Part shown: piece after piece, positions 7,630 through 15,529 of the stretch
How positions within the stretch are numbered: the first letter of the stretch is position 1
Layout of the letters: each line of letters opens with the position of its first letter
The notes under the pieces: generated by a model
Database searches by the model: none
The model's input: the letters and a program-made list of their open reading frames with translations, nothing else
What the model was told of the DNA's origin: nothing
Assembly: GCA_026981985.1 (NCBI GenBank)
Contig: JALSHZ010000010.1
Coordinates: 1-32,787, forward strand
Source of the DNA: Gammaproteobacteria bacterium
Lineage (GTDB): Bacteria > Pseudomonadota > Gammaproteobacteria > UWMA-0217
Direction of reading: 5' to 3'
Length of the DNA: 32,787 nt
Position numbers and translations under genes: made by a program

Positions 7630-9725
7630 TGTTCACAAGGCTCAAGACCCAACTGCTGCTGATTGGTGTTCTGTCAGCATGGCTCGTGCTTCCGGTCGTG
7701 GCGGCAGGCGATAAGCCGTTGCTGATGGAAGGCAAACAGACACTGTACCAACGGGTGTTGGTGAAGCCGGGGGCCAAGCTTGCGACGGGGCCGGGTGGGC
7801 AGGGCGAGCGCGAAACCGTGCCGTTCACTGTCTACTATGTCTATGCGCGGAAATCGGTGGACGGCAAACCCTGGGTCAAGCTGGGGGCAGACAGCTTTGG
7901 TGGCACCGATGGCTGGGCCCGTGGCGATGCGCTGATTCCCTGGAATCAGACGCTGACAGTTTCCTTTCGCGATCCAGCCAAGGGCAGTCGCGTGCTCTTG
8001 TTCAAGGACAAGCAAAGCCTCAAGTCGCTGGTCGAAAGCGGTAGCGCCGACAACTACCGGCAGACATATTTGCAGGCGATCGATGGCAAGTTGCCGGAAG
8101 ACTCTCCGGTGGTCGCCATTCAGCCACCTCAGGCGATCGATATCACCGAGGACTTTTACCTCGTCCCGATCATCGACCATGAAGACATCTATCTTGGCAG
8201 TGAAGCAGCGACGATGCTGGAGGTGACAGCCGTGCCCCTGGTCTCCGCCGCAGCGGAATCCGAGCAGCCAGCGGCCGAGGCCAGCACTGCGGTCAAAGAG
8301 GATGTCGCAGCTGAGGATGCAGACGCCAAGGCAGCGGCACGCGCGCAGGCGCGGCAGCAGGCCATCGACAAGGCGTTGCGCGAATACAAGAGTGGTCTGG
8401 TGTTCGTCATCGACTCCACCCATTCGATGCAACCCTATATCGAGCGTACGCGTGAAGCGGTTCGCGCCATCTATGAGCGTCTGGAAAAAGCGGGAGTCAC
8501 TTCAGGCATGAGTTTCGGCGTTGTTGCCTATCGCGATGATCCCGGTGCCGTCGAGGGGCTGGAATACCGCATCAAGACGATTGCCGATCTGCAGCAGGGG
8601 CAGAATGCCGATACTTTCCTGGCGGCGATGGACAAGCTCAAGGCGGCAGAGGTGTCCAGTCAGGATTTTATCGAGGATGCCTATGCTGGTGTCGTCACCG
8701 CACTCGATGGTATCAACTGGAAAGACCGTGATGCTCGCTACGTCATTCTCATTACCGATGCGGGCGCCCGTGGGCCGGACGACAAGCTCGGCAGTACCGG
8801 GCTCGATGCGGAAAAGCTGAATCAGCTGGCGCGGGAAAAGGGTGTTGTCCTGTTGGTGCTGCATTTGCTGACGCCAGCAGGCGAAGACAATCATGCCGCG
8901 GCTGCGGCGCAGTACAAGAAGCTGTCGCACTACCCGGATATCGGCAGCCTGTATCACGGCGTCGCAGCGGGTGATGTCATGGCTTTCGGCAAGGCAGTCG
9001 ATGCGATTGCGGGTCAGATCAGCGGCCAGGTTCAGCACATGGTTGCTGCGGCGGTGGACGAGCAGCTGCCTGATGCGGAACCCGCCGAGGTCGCGCCGGT
9101 TGGCGCAGCGAAAGAAGAGGCAGCACCGTCGGTCGAAGAGGCAAACCTGGCAGCGTTGCAGCAGAAACTGCATAAGCTGGGGCATGCGCTACGCATGCAG
9201 TACCTGCGCAAGCAAAAGGATGGCAAGGTACCCGAAGTGTTCGATGCCTGGTTGATCGACCGCGACTTTCTCAACCCCGAACAGCCCACCGTCGATGTGC
9301 GGGTGTTGCTGACGCGTGATCAGCTCAGTGATCTGCATGATTTGATGCGCCAGGTCATTGATACCTTCCAGAATGGCCTGATCACACCGCAAGGGTTTAT
9401 CGACAATATTCGCAAACTGGCGGCGAAACTCAGCCGCAACCCAGAGCAGTTGGGTGAGGATGGCGCGGGCAGCAGCCTGTCAGAAATGGGTTTCATGAAA
9501 GAGTACATCGAGGATCTGCCTTATCGCAGTGAGGCCATGACCTTGACGCTGGAAGATTGGGCGGAATGGCCGGCGCGGCGGCAGATCGAGTACATCAATC
9601 GCCTGGAGAACAAGATTGCCTACTACAAGGCGTTGTACGACCATACCGATCTGTGGGTGTCCCTCGATGGCGGTTCCGTAGACGGGCAGTCGGTGTTCCC
9701 CATCGAGTTGCAAATGCTGCCTTGA
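7629..9725 (+). CDS. Secreted von Willebrand factor A protein resembling the PpkA C-terminal region
   Basis: The 698-residue protein has an N-terminal signal peptide (hydrophobic 8-24, likely cut near VVA-AG at 25-27). Residues 30-200 form a beta-rich region with repeated short strands (VPFTVYYVYARK, WVKLGADSF) that may be SH3-like. An Ala/Glu-rich linker spans about 205-250. A vWA domain follows at about 255-475, with a MIDAS of D262-x-T264-x-S266. The segment LHLLTPAGEDNHAAAAAQYKKL and the later IGSLYHGV recall the vWA part of the T6SS kinase PpkA, from memory. The C-terminal 200 residues are helical and unassigned. There is no kinase domain. The gene overlaps both neighbours (TAATG, TGATG), so its partners are probably the Sel1-like protein and the ABC pair. 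Confidence 0.8.
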   Translation: MFTRLKTQLLLIGVLSAWLVLPVVAAGDKPLLMEGKQTLYQRVLVKPGAKLATGPGGQGERETVPFTVYYVYARKSVDGKPWVKLGADSFGGTDGWARGDALIPWNQTLTVSFRDPAKGSRVLLFKDKQSLKSLVESGSADNYRQTYLQAIDGKLPEDSPVVAIQPPQAIDITEDFYLVPIIDHEDIYLGSEAATMLEVTAVPLVSAAAESEQPAAEASTAVKEDVAAEDADAKAAARAQARQQAIDKALREYKSGLVFVIDSTHSMQPYIERTREAVRAIYERLEKAGVTSGMSFGVVAYRDDPGAVEGLEYRIKTIADLQQGQNADTFLAAMDKLKAAEVSSQDFIEDAYAGVVTALDGINWKDRDARYVILITDAGARGPDDKLGSTGLDAEKLNQLAREKGVVLLVLHLLTPAGEDNHAAAAAQYKKLSHYPDIGSLYHGVAAGDVMAFGKAVDAIAGQISGQVQHMVAAAVDEQLPDAEPAEVAPVGAAKEEAAPSVEEANLAALQQKLHKLGHALRMQYLRKQKDGKVPEVFDAWLIDRDFLNPEQPTVDVRVLLTRDQLSDLHDLMRQVIDTFQNGLITPQGFIDNIRKLAAKLSRNPEQLGEDGAGSSLSEMGFMKEYIEDLPYRSEAMTLTLEDWAEWPARRQIEYINRLENKIAYYKALYDHTDLWVSLDGGSVDGQSVFPIELQMLP

Positions 9726-10510
9726 TGATGCACGTCCATCAGCAGGGGCACCGGGGTTCTCGCGCCCCGGGCAGAAGTGACGAGCGCGTACTGATCTATC
9801 ATCTGCGCGATGTTGTCAAAACGCGCGAGGCCGAGGGCGTCGCGTTCAAGCTGAAAGTTCCCAGCCTGCAGATTGCTCTCGGTGAAAAGATCGCGCTGAT
9901 CGGCGAGAGTGGCTGCGGCAAGAGTACGTTGCTCGATCTGTTGACCTTCATTTCCCGTCCAACTGCGGTGGGCGCCTTTCGTTTTCGCCCAGAACCCGGT
10001 GCCGCGCCAATCGATATCCAGGCGCACTGGGAGAAAAAACAGTTCAACGAGCTCAGTGACCTGCGGATGTTGCGGCTTGGTTATGTGATGCAGACAGGCG
10101 GGTTGCTGCCGTACCTGACGGTACGCGAGAACATTGGTCTGTCGCGCCGGTTGCTGGGGCTCGACCCGGATGCGGTCGATGAGCTTGCTTACGATCTCGG
10201 CATCCACAAGCATCTGGACAAGAAGCCGTCACAGCTTTCTACCGGGGAGCGTCAGCGGGTTGCCATTGGTCGCGCGCTGGCGCACCGGCCATCGATCGTG
10301 ATCGCCGACGAGCCCACGGCCTCGCTCGACCCCATCGCGGCGCAGCGCATCATGGCGCTGTTCATCGAGATGGTGGAATCGCTGAATATCACGGTTATCG
10401 TTGCCAGCCACGCCTGGCGTCATGTGAAGTCGCTGGGGTTGCGTCGCCTCAAACTGCGTATTCACAAAGATGTGGATGGTGGTGTCGCTGAAACCATCGT
10501 TTCGGGGTAG
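9725..10510 (+). CDS. ABC transporter ATPase of the LolD/MacB/TagT type
   Basis: The 261-residue ATPase has all core motifs: Walker A GESGCGKST (60-68), Q-loop Q123, an ABC signature of LSTGE (171-175) instead of LSGGQ, Walker B IVIADEP (191-197) with E196, and the switch histidine H229 in VIVASH. A 20-residue basic N-terminal tail precedes the first strand. The ATG at 9725 overlaps the vWA stop (TGATG), and the frame upstream is only a shadow of the vWA gene. With the FtsX-like permease 8 bp downstream it should form an inner-membrane complex of the MacB/LolCDE/TagTS class, which transmits ATP-driven motion to periplasmic partners instead of importing solutes. The exact role is unknown. Confidence 0.88.
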   Translation: MMHVHQQGHRGSRAPGRSDERVLIYHLRDVVKTREAEGVAFKLKVPSLQIALGEKIALIGESGCGKSTLLDLLTFISRPTAVGAFRFRPEPGAAPIDIQAHWEKKQFNELSDLRMLRLGYVMQTGGLLPYLTVRENIGLSRRLLGLDPDAVDELAYDLGIHKHLDKKPSQLSTGERQRVAIGRALAHRPSIVIADEPTASLDPIAAQRIMALFIEMVESLNITVIVASHAWRHVKSLGLRRLKLRIHKDVDGGVAETIVSG

Positions 10511-10517
10511 TGGCAGC

Positions 10518-11732
10518 ATGCGTCGTCTGAGAAAACTGCTGTGGTTGTCGTGGCGTGATTATGTCAATGAATGGCAGATGTCGGGCTGTTTCGTGCTGGC
10601 GCTGGCGGCGGTACTGGGGCCGATGCTGATTCTGTTCGGGCTCAAGTCCGGCATTATCGGCAATATGCTCGACCAGCTGGTCAACAATCCGCGGAACCTG
10701 GAAATCCAGACGGTTGGCGCGGGCCGTTTCGACAAGCCGTGGATCGAGGCGCTGCGCCAGCGTCCGGAAACCGGCTTTGTCATCCCGAAAACCCGCAGCC
10801 TGTCGGCAAGCCTGGATCTTAAAAGCGATCATGCACCAGACATTGTTGCCGTTGAGCTGGTGTCGTCGGCGCCGGGTGATCCCCTGCTGGGTGAGTTGGC
10901 CGCAGCGCTGAAGGCACCAACCGATGTGATTCTGTCGGCCGCGGCTGCTGACAAGCTGAGGGTGCGGGCCGGTGACGAAATCGATGCCAGTGTAGCGCGG
11001 CGTTTTCATGGCAAACGCCAGCGTGAACACATTGCCTTGAATGTCGTCGGGGTTGCGCCGCCATCGGTCAATCGCAGGGAGGCCGCGTTCATGCTGCTGG
11101 AGACGGCGGAGGCCATCGAAAGCTTCAAGGACGGGATCGCCGTCGAGACCTTCGGCTGGGATGGCGATGAACCGCAAAGTGAGAGCACACGGCTCTATTC
11201 TGGCTTCAGGCTGTATGCGCGCTCCCTCGACGATGTGACGCAGTTGAGCCGATACATGCAGGATCTCGGCCTGAAGGTGCGCACACGCTCCGAAGATATC
11301 GAGATCGTGCAGGGGATGGACCGGAATCTCACCATGATCTTCTGGGTTGTCGCGATGATTGGCCTGACCGGCTTCTCGGTCTCGCTGGGTGCGAGCCTGT
11401 GGGCCAATGTCGACCGCAAGCAGCGTGATCTCAGCATGATGCGGCTGGTCGGATTCCACACCGGTGACATCGTCTGGTATCCGGTATTCCAGTCGGTACT
11501 GACGGCGATCGGTGGCTGGGCGCTGGCGGTCGCGATCTATTTCGGTGTCTCCAAAGGCATCAACCAGTTGATGGCATCGCAGCTGCGACCGGGAGAGGAA
11601 GTCTGCAAGCTGGTACCCGAGCACTTCGCTCTGGCCTTGTTGTTGACGCTGGCCGCCTCGGTGGTGGCTGCTGCATTGGCCGGGCTCCGCGCCGCGCGAA
11701 TCGAACCGGCGGAAGGGCTGCGCGAGGTTTAG
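10518..11732 (+). CDS. FtsX/MacB-type ABC permease
   Basis: The 404-residue membrane protein starts at the ATG 7 nt after the ATPase stop. One transmembrane helix (about 19-42, GCFVLALAAVLGPMLILFGL) is followed by a large periplasmic domain (about 43-270). Three helices follow near the C-terminus: FWVVAMIGLTGFSVSLGASLW, then about 325-350, then ALALLLTLAASVVAAALAGL. This one-plus-three topology is that of MacB/FtsX/LolC permeases. The coupling segment DRKQRDLSMMRLVGFHTGDI lies between helices 2 and 3, and the chain ends in the typical ARIEPAEGLREV. In the T6SS threonine-phosphorylation pathway TagS is such a permease. No helper lipoprotein (TagQ/R) is present here. Confidence 0.85.
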   Translation: MRRLRKLLWLSWRDYVNEWQMSGCFVLALAAVLGPMLILFGLKSGIIGNMLDQLVNNPRNLEIQTVGAGRFDKPWIEALRQRPETGFVIPKTRSLSASLDLKSDHAPDIVAVELVSSAPGDPLLGELAAALKAPTDVILSAAAADKLRVRAGDEIDASVARRFHGKRQREHIALNVVGVAPPSVNRREAAFMLLETAEAIESFKDGIAVETFGWDGDEPQSESTRLYSGFRLYARSLDDVTQLSRYMQDLGLKVRTRSEDIEIVQGMDRNLTMIFWVVAMIGLTGFSVSLGASLWANVDRKQRDLSMMRLVGFHTGDIVWYPVFQSVLTAIGGWALAVAIYFGVSKGINQLMASQLRPGEEVCKLVPEHFALALLLTLAASVVAAALAGLRAARIEPAEGLREV

Positions 11733-11879
11733 CCATTTTGGGCTGGCGGATTACTTCGAACCGTGGTTTGCTTCATGACGGTTGCTCACGACGACAGCGC
11801 CAGCATAGTGGGCATCACGGTATCGACTTCATGTCCATGAGATAATTCAGGGGTCTAATAGTCAATAACAACAATAACA
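11733..11879 (+). promoter_or_regulatory. Intergenic leader of the glycosyltransferase operon
   Basis: This 147-bp gap separates the ABC cassette from the glycosyltransferase pair. GATAAT at about 11840 and TCTAAT at about 11855 are possible -10 boxes, with no good -35. The last 20 bases before the ATG are A/C-rich with repeated AAC/CAA and contain no Shine-Dalgarno sequence, so initiation probably depends on an unstructured, S1-binding leader. I see no strong terminator hairpin for the ABC operon, so readthrough into the glycosyltransferase genes is possible. Confidence 0.35.
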
Positions 11880-13157
11880 ATGACTACAAAAATCACCTAT
11901 TTGGTAAGCCATTACCCCGCCATTTCGCATACTTTCATTCTCAACGAAATTCGCCACCTGCGTGATCAGGGGTTGGATATCGATGTCTGTTCAATCAATG
12001 ATCCGGATCGTGTGGATGAATGCCTCACCGTCGTCGAGCAGGCCGAGAAAAAGCGTTGCTTCTATGTCAAGTCCGCTGGAATTGGTGCGATTGCGCGCGC
12101 GCATTTGGGCTTGTTGCTGAAATCTCCGCTGCGCTACTTCCGCGGGTTGGGCATGGCTGTCAGTTTGGCGGGTGGTTCACCCCGCGAACTGCTCTATCGT
12201 TTGTTCTACTTTGCCGAAGCTGTGGTAGTGGCGCACCGTATGCAGCATCGTGGCAGCAGTCATGTGCATGTTCATTTCGGGTCTGAAGTGGCGACAGTTG
12301 GTCTGCTGGTCAAGCAGGTAGCACCGGTCGGCTTTTCGCTGACCATTCACGGTTCTGATGAGTTTTATGATGCCCCCGGCTTTCATCTGACGCGCAAAGT
12401 CGAAGAGGCGGATTTTATTTTCTGCATCAGCCACTACACCGCGAGCCAGTTGATGCGTCTCTCGGAGAGTCAACATTGGAACAAAATTTCTGTGGCGCCG
12501 CTTGGTGTTGACGTCAACCATTTTTCCCCCCAGAAGAAAAGTGATGACCACGATACGCTTAACGTACTTTGCGTCGGGCGTTTGAATGCAGCCAAGGGTA
12601 TTCATCTGCTACTCAAGGCTGTAGCGCATTTGCACCGTCAATATGATTCACTGCGATTGATTGTCGTGGGTGATGGTGAGCTTCGGGCATCGCTCGAATC
12701 ATTGGTGGAGTCGCTGGGTATTGCTGACCGTGTGGAGTTTGCCGGTGCCGTCAACCAGGATGGGATTCCTCCCTACTATCAGCGTGCCGATGTGTTCTGT
12801 TTACCAAGCTTTGCGGAAGGCGTGCCGGTGGTACTGATGGAGGCCATGTCCATGGAAATTCCTTGTGTGGCGTCACGTATCACGGGGATTCCGGAGTTGA
12901 TCGATGATGGCTGCAACGGGCTACTGTTTACGGCGGCCGATGTCGATGCATTGACAGCCGCTCTCAAACGCTTGCTCGATGATCCGGTGTTGCGCCAGAA
13001 GCTTGGCAGAGCTGGACGGCAGAAGGTGCTCGCAGGCTACGATCTCAATGCCAATTTCACTGCATTGGCCCACCATTTTGTCGAACAACTCGATGGTTGC
13101 GAATCCAGTCAGGAAGGGAGGCGGGGCGCCGTATGGGCGTCGGAACGTTATGTCTGA
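11880..13157 (+). CDS. GT4-family glycosyltransferase, WcaL-like
   Basis: The 425-residue protein has the GT-B fold of family GT4. The N-terminal acceptor domain begins with ITYLVSHYPAISHTFI and contains HVHFGSEVATVGLL and TIHGSDEFYD. The C-terminal nucleotide-sugar domain contains VLCVGRLNAAKGIHLLL, where the basic residues contact the donor phosphates, and the E-x7-E motif in FAEGVPVVLMEAMS. Architecture and motifs resemble exopolysaccharide enzymes such as WcaL. Donor and acceptor cannot be read from sequence. The next gene overlaps it by 8 bp, so the two probably act on the same glycan. It should sit at the cytoplasmic face of the inner membrane. No other polysaccharide genes (flippase, polymerase, Wzc) are in the window. 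Confidence 0.88.
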   Translation: MTTKITYLVSHYPAISHTFILNEIRHLRDQGLDIDVCSINDPDRVDECLTVVEQAEKKRCFYVKSAGIGAIARAHLGLLLKSPLRYFRGLGMAVSLAGGSPRELLYRLFYFAEAVVVAHRMQHRGSSHVHVHFGSEVATVGLLVKQVAPVGFSLTIHGSDEFYDAPGFHLTRKVEEADFIFCISHYTASQLMRLSESQHWNKISVAPLGVDVNHFSPQKKSDDHDTLNVLCVGRLNAAKGIHLLLKAVAHLHRQYDSLRLIVVGDGELRASLESLVESLGIADRVEFAGAVNQDGIPPYYQRADVFCLPSFAEGVPVVLMEAMSMEIPCVASRITGIPELIDDGCNGLLFTAADVDALTAALKRLLDDPVLRQKLGRAGRQKVLAGYDLNANFTALAHHFVEQLDGCESSQEGRRGAVWASERYV

Positions 13158-14778
13158 GGCTATCAGAATTGCCGTCGTCTCTACCGGCGGGCAAGTGCCT
13201 GCCTGGGAAGCTTCGATGGTCGAATCGCTGGCGGCACTGCCTGGTGTCGAGGTTGGGCTGATCATTGATGAATCGCCGCTGGTGGATGATGCGCCGCTAG
13301 CCTTTCGCTGCTACGAGTGGCTCGATAACCGATTGTTTGGGTTGTTCGATAACCCATTGGCTCGGGTGCCTATGCCAAAATCCGTGGCGCACTGGTCTCT
13401 CTCTGATACAGAGGAAATGCTCGATTTGGTGATTTGCTTGTCAGCTGCCCGCAAGGATACGGTTTTTGGCCGGTATGGTGCTCTATGGGTCGAGGCTGTT
13501 GACGATGAGGGGCATGGACTGTCACCGGTTGGTTACCATGAGGTGATGCGCCGGTGGCGCAGTTCGGCCATTGCTGTGCGTCATCGGCGTAAGCCTGGTG
13601 TGTCGGCACGGGTCATCCACTGTTCGCGGTCGAGCACTGATGCCATTTCCATGCGCAGGAATCGTGAGCAGATTTTGTGGAAAGCCAGAGACTTCATTCC
13701 CCGTCTGGTTGCCCGTGCATTGCGCAATGGCGGGGTTTTCCCTGGTTGTGCCGCATCGACCCAGCCTGTTGAATCGAAGTCTACATGTGCTGGCGTAGGA
13801 TCAGCAGCGCTGTTGGCGGGTGATGCGGTAATGTCGTTGGCTTTGGATGATGTATGTCACGAAGTGGTCAGGGGATATCCATCGACGGCTGGGCTAGTCG
13901 GGCAGTTTGCTCATAAACTGCCGGATGTTTTCCGTTTCTACTACCACGCTAAGCTGACGCGTGAGCAATGGTACCTGATGTTCCAGTTCTCAGATCGTAT
14001 CAGTCTGGGACTGGATTCCTATCAAGCCATTGTGCCACCCAAAGACCGTATTTGGGCCGACCCGCATCTGTTGGAAAAAGATGATGTGTGGTACGTCTTT
14101 ATCGAGGAGATGCTGTTTAGCGAAAACAAGGGGTTTATCTCTGTTTTGCAGATCGATGCGCAAGGCGCTTGGACGCAGCCAGTCAAAGTGCTCGAACGTG
14201 ACTACCATCTCTCTTATCCCCAGATTGTCGAATGGGATGGCGAAATCTACATGCTACCCGAAAGTTCTGCCAACCGAACCATCGAGCTCTACCGCTGTAT
14301 CGATTTTCCACTGCGTTGGGAGCGGGTAAAGGTGTTGATCGATGACATCGAGGCTGTCGATTCCTCGTTGCTTTGGCGCGAAGGAAAATGGTGGCTTTTT
14401 TGTTCGGTCAAGCCCCATCCAGCTGCTTCGGAAAATGATGAGCTGCATATCTACTACAGCGATGATCTGCTCACCGGGCAGTGGCAACCCCATGCGGCAA
14501 ACCCTGTGGTCAGTGATGTGACACGGGCGCGCCCGGCAGGCCGGATCTTCGAGCATAATGGGCAGCTTGTCCGCCCCTCGCAGAATTGCGGTGGAATCTA
14601 TGGTTTTGGTCTCAATCTCAATCGAATCACGTGCCTCGATGAAACGAGCTATGAGGAGCAAATCATCGACCACACTAGCGCCGCAGCCTATCCGGGGATG
14701 ATTGCCACTCACACGCTGGCCAGAGAAGGGCGCTTGACTGTGGTCGATGCCTGTCGGCGAATTTCCGTGCTTGGCTAG
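13150..14778 (+). CDS. GINT1-like glycosyl/formyl-transferase-related protein
   Basis: The 542-residue protein starts at the ATG at 13150, 8 bp before the end of the glycosyltransferase gene; the frame upstream is a shadow. Residues 1 to about 215 look like a Rossmann domain (IRIAVVSTGGQVPAWEAS), reminiscent of the formyltransferase-like part of some bacterial homologues. Residues about 295-540 match, from memory, the beta-propeller found at the N-terminus of plant glucosamine inositolphosphorylceramide transferase: RIWADPHLLEK, WYVFIEEM, SYPQIVEWDGEIYMLPES and the DSSLLW...WWLF repeat-like blades. The function of bacterial members is not settled; a role in modifying a surface sugar fits the neighbour. 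I do not see a clear catalytic motif in the N-terminal domain. Confidence 0.65.
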   Translation: MSEAIRIAVVSTGGQVPAWEASMVESLAALPGVEVGLIIDESPLVDDAPLAFRCYEWLDNRLFGLFDNPLARVPMPKSVAHWSLSDTEEMLDLVICLSAARKDTVFGRYGALWVEAVDDEGHGLSPVGYHEVMRRWRSSAIAVRHRRKPGVSARVIHCSRSSTDAISMRRNREQILWKARDFIPRLVARALRNGGVFPGCAASTQPVESKSTCAGVGSAALLAGDAVMSLALDDVCHEVVRGYPSTAGLVGQFAHKLPDVFRFYYHAKLTREQWYLMFQFSDRISLGLDSYQAIVPPKDRIWADPHLLEKDDVWYVFIEEMLFSENKGFISVLQIDAQGAWTQPVKVLERDYHLSYPQIVEWDGEIYMLPESSANRTIELYRCIDFPLRWERVKVLIDDIEAVDSSLLWREGKWWLFCSVKPHPAASENDELHIYYSDDLLTGQWQPHAANPVVSDVTRARPAGRIFEHNGQLVRPSQNCGGIYGFGLNLNRITCLDETSYEEQIIDHTSAAAYPGMIATHTLAREGRLTVVDACRRISVLG

Positions 14779-14827
14779 CTCGTATTTCTCGTTTGGGTCG
14801 CAGATAAGAGGTGGTGAGAAATCCGGG

Positions 14828-15406
14828 TTAGGGCAGTTCCACCCCCTCGTTGGCGAGAAACGTGGTCAGACGGATCAGGGGCAGGCCGATCAGTGCATTG
14901 GGATCGTCGCCCGCCATCTTTTCGAACAGCGTGATGCCAAGCCCTTCGGATTTGAAACTGCCGGCACAGTTGTATGGCTGTTCCTTGTGTAAATAGCGCT
15001 CGATCTGTTCCGCTGTCAGTGTTCGGAACCATACTCCGAATGGCACGATGTCCAGCTGCATGTTGCCGCTGCTGGTATTGAGCAGGGCAAGGCCGGTAAG
15101 AAAGCGCACTTCCTTGCCAGCAAACCCACTGAGTTGTGCTCTGGCCTTGTCATGTGTTCCCGGCTTGCCGATGATCTTGCCGTTGCAAACGGCGCATTGA
15201 TCCGACGCAATCACCAGGTGGGCGGGGTAGTGTGATCTTGCGGCCTCGGCCTTGGCCGCGGTAAGCCGGCGAACCATCGCTGCGGGTGATTCCCCGGGCA
15301 GCGGTGTTTCGTCGATCTCTGGCGCGAAGGCCTCGAACGGAAGAGACAGCCGCTCCAATAGCGCTGCGCGGAATGGCGAGGTCGATGCCAGAACAAGGGG
15401 AAGCAT
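14828..15406 (-). CDS. yceF: Maf-family 7-methyl-GTP pyrophosphatase (YceF type)
   Basis: The 192-residue Maf/HAM1-fold nucleotide pyrophosphatase hydrolyses m7GTP and probably clears modified nucleotides. Visible motifs are LASTSPFRAALLERL at the N-terminus, DETPLPGESP, IASDQ with the catalytic aspartate, and CAGSFKSEGLGITLFEKM near the C-terminus, which follow E. coli YceF closely. The ATG at 15406 is preceded by GGAG at good spacing, whereas the longer frame to 15688 runs into yceD on the other strand and has no homology. In E. coli yceF lies between rluC and yceD as here, but here about 8 kb of other genes separate it from rluC. It diverges from yceD with 123 bp between start codons. Confidence 0.93.
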   Translation of the reverse strand: MLPLVLASTSPFRAALLERLSLPFEAFAPEIDETPLPGESPAAMVRRLTAAKAEAARSHYPAHLVIASDQCAVCNGKIIGKPGTHDKARAQLSGFAGKEVRFLTGLALLNTSSGNMQLDIVPFGVWFRTLTAEQIERYLHKEQPYNCAGSFKSEGLGITLFEKMAGDDPNALIGLPLIRLTTFLANEGVELP

Positions 15407-15466
15407 GGTTTCTCCAGAGCTAAGAGCGTTGTAACTATTCGGTAGGTAGAAAAATAGAGCCGTTGC

Positions 15467-15488
15467 TGTATGTTTTCTGTATGTTTTC
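15467..15488 (+). repeat. Tandem 11-bp direct repeat upstream of the yceD promoter
   Basis: TGTATGTTTTC occurs twice without a gap (15467-15477 and 15478-15488), ending 2 bp before the -35 box of the yceD promoter. The 11-bp period places both copies on one face of the helix, in the position of an UP element or an activator site. I do not recognise the motif; it is not the FadR or FabR consensus as I know them. Confidence 0.7.
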
Positions 15489-15490
15489 TT

Positions 15491-15520
15491 TTGACAGCGG
15501 GATAGTCGACTGCGTAGAAT
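15491..15520 (+). promoter_or_regulatory. Sigma-70 promoter for yceD-rpmF-plsX-fabH
   Basis: A perfect -35 TTGACA (15491-15496) and a near-perfect -10 TAGAAT (15515-15520) are separated by 18 bp. The expected transcription start is 15526-15528, only 2-4 nt before the yceD ATG at 15530, so the mRNA from this promoter would be essentially leaderless. No Shine-Dalgarno sequence precedes that ATG, which agrees. Confidence 0.8.
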
Positions 15521-15529
15521 CGCGCGCTT

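Noticed and set aside
10449-11624. A 391-codon open frame on the minus strand opposite the ABC permease
   Set aside because: Its residue mix (many His, Gln, Arg) is typical of an antisense frame, and the plus-strand gene has clear transmembrane helices and operon overlaps.
12979-13149. Upstream extension of the GINT1-like gene
   Set aside because: It lies inside the glycosyltransferase coding sequence in another frame; the overlap start at 13150 is the natural coupled start.
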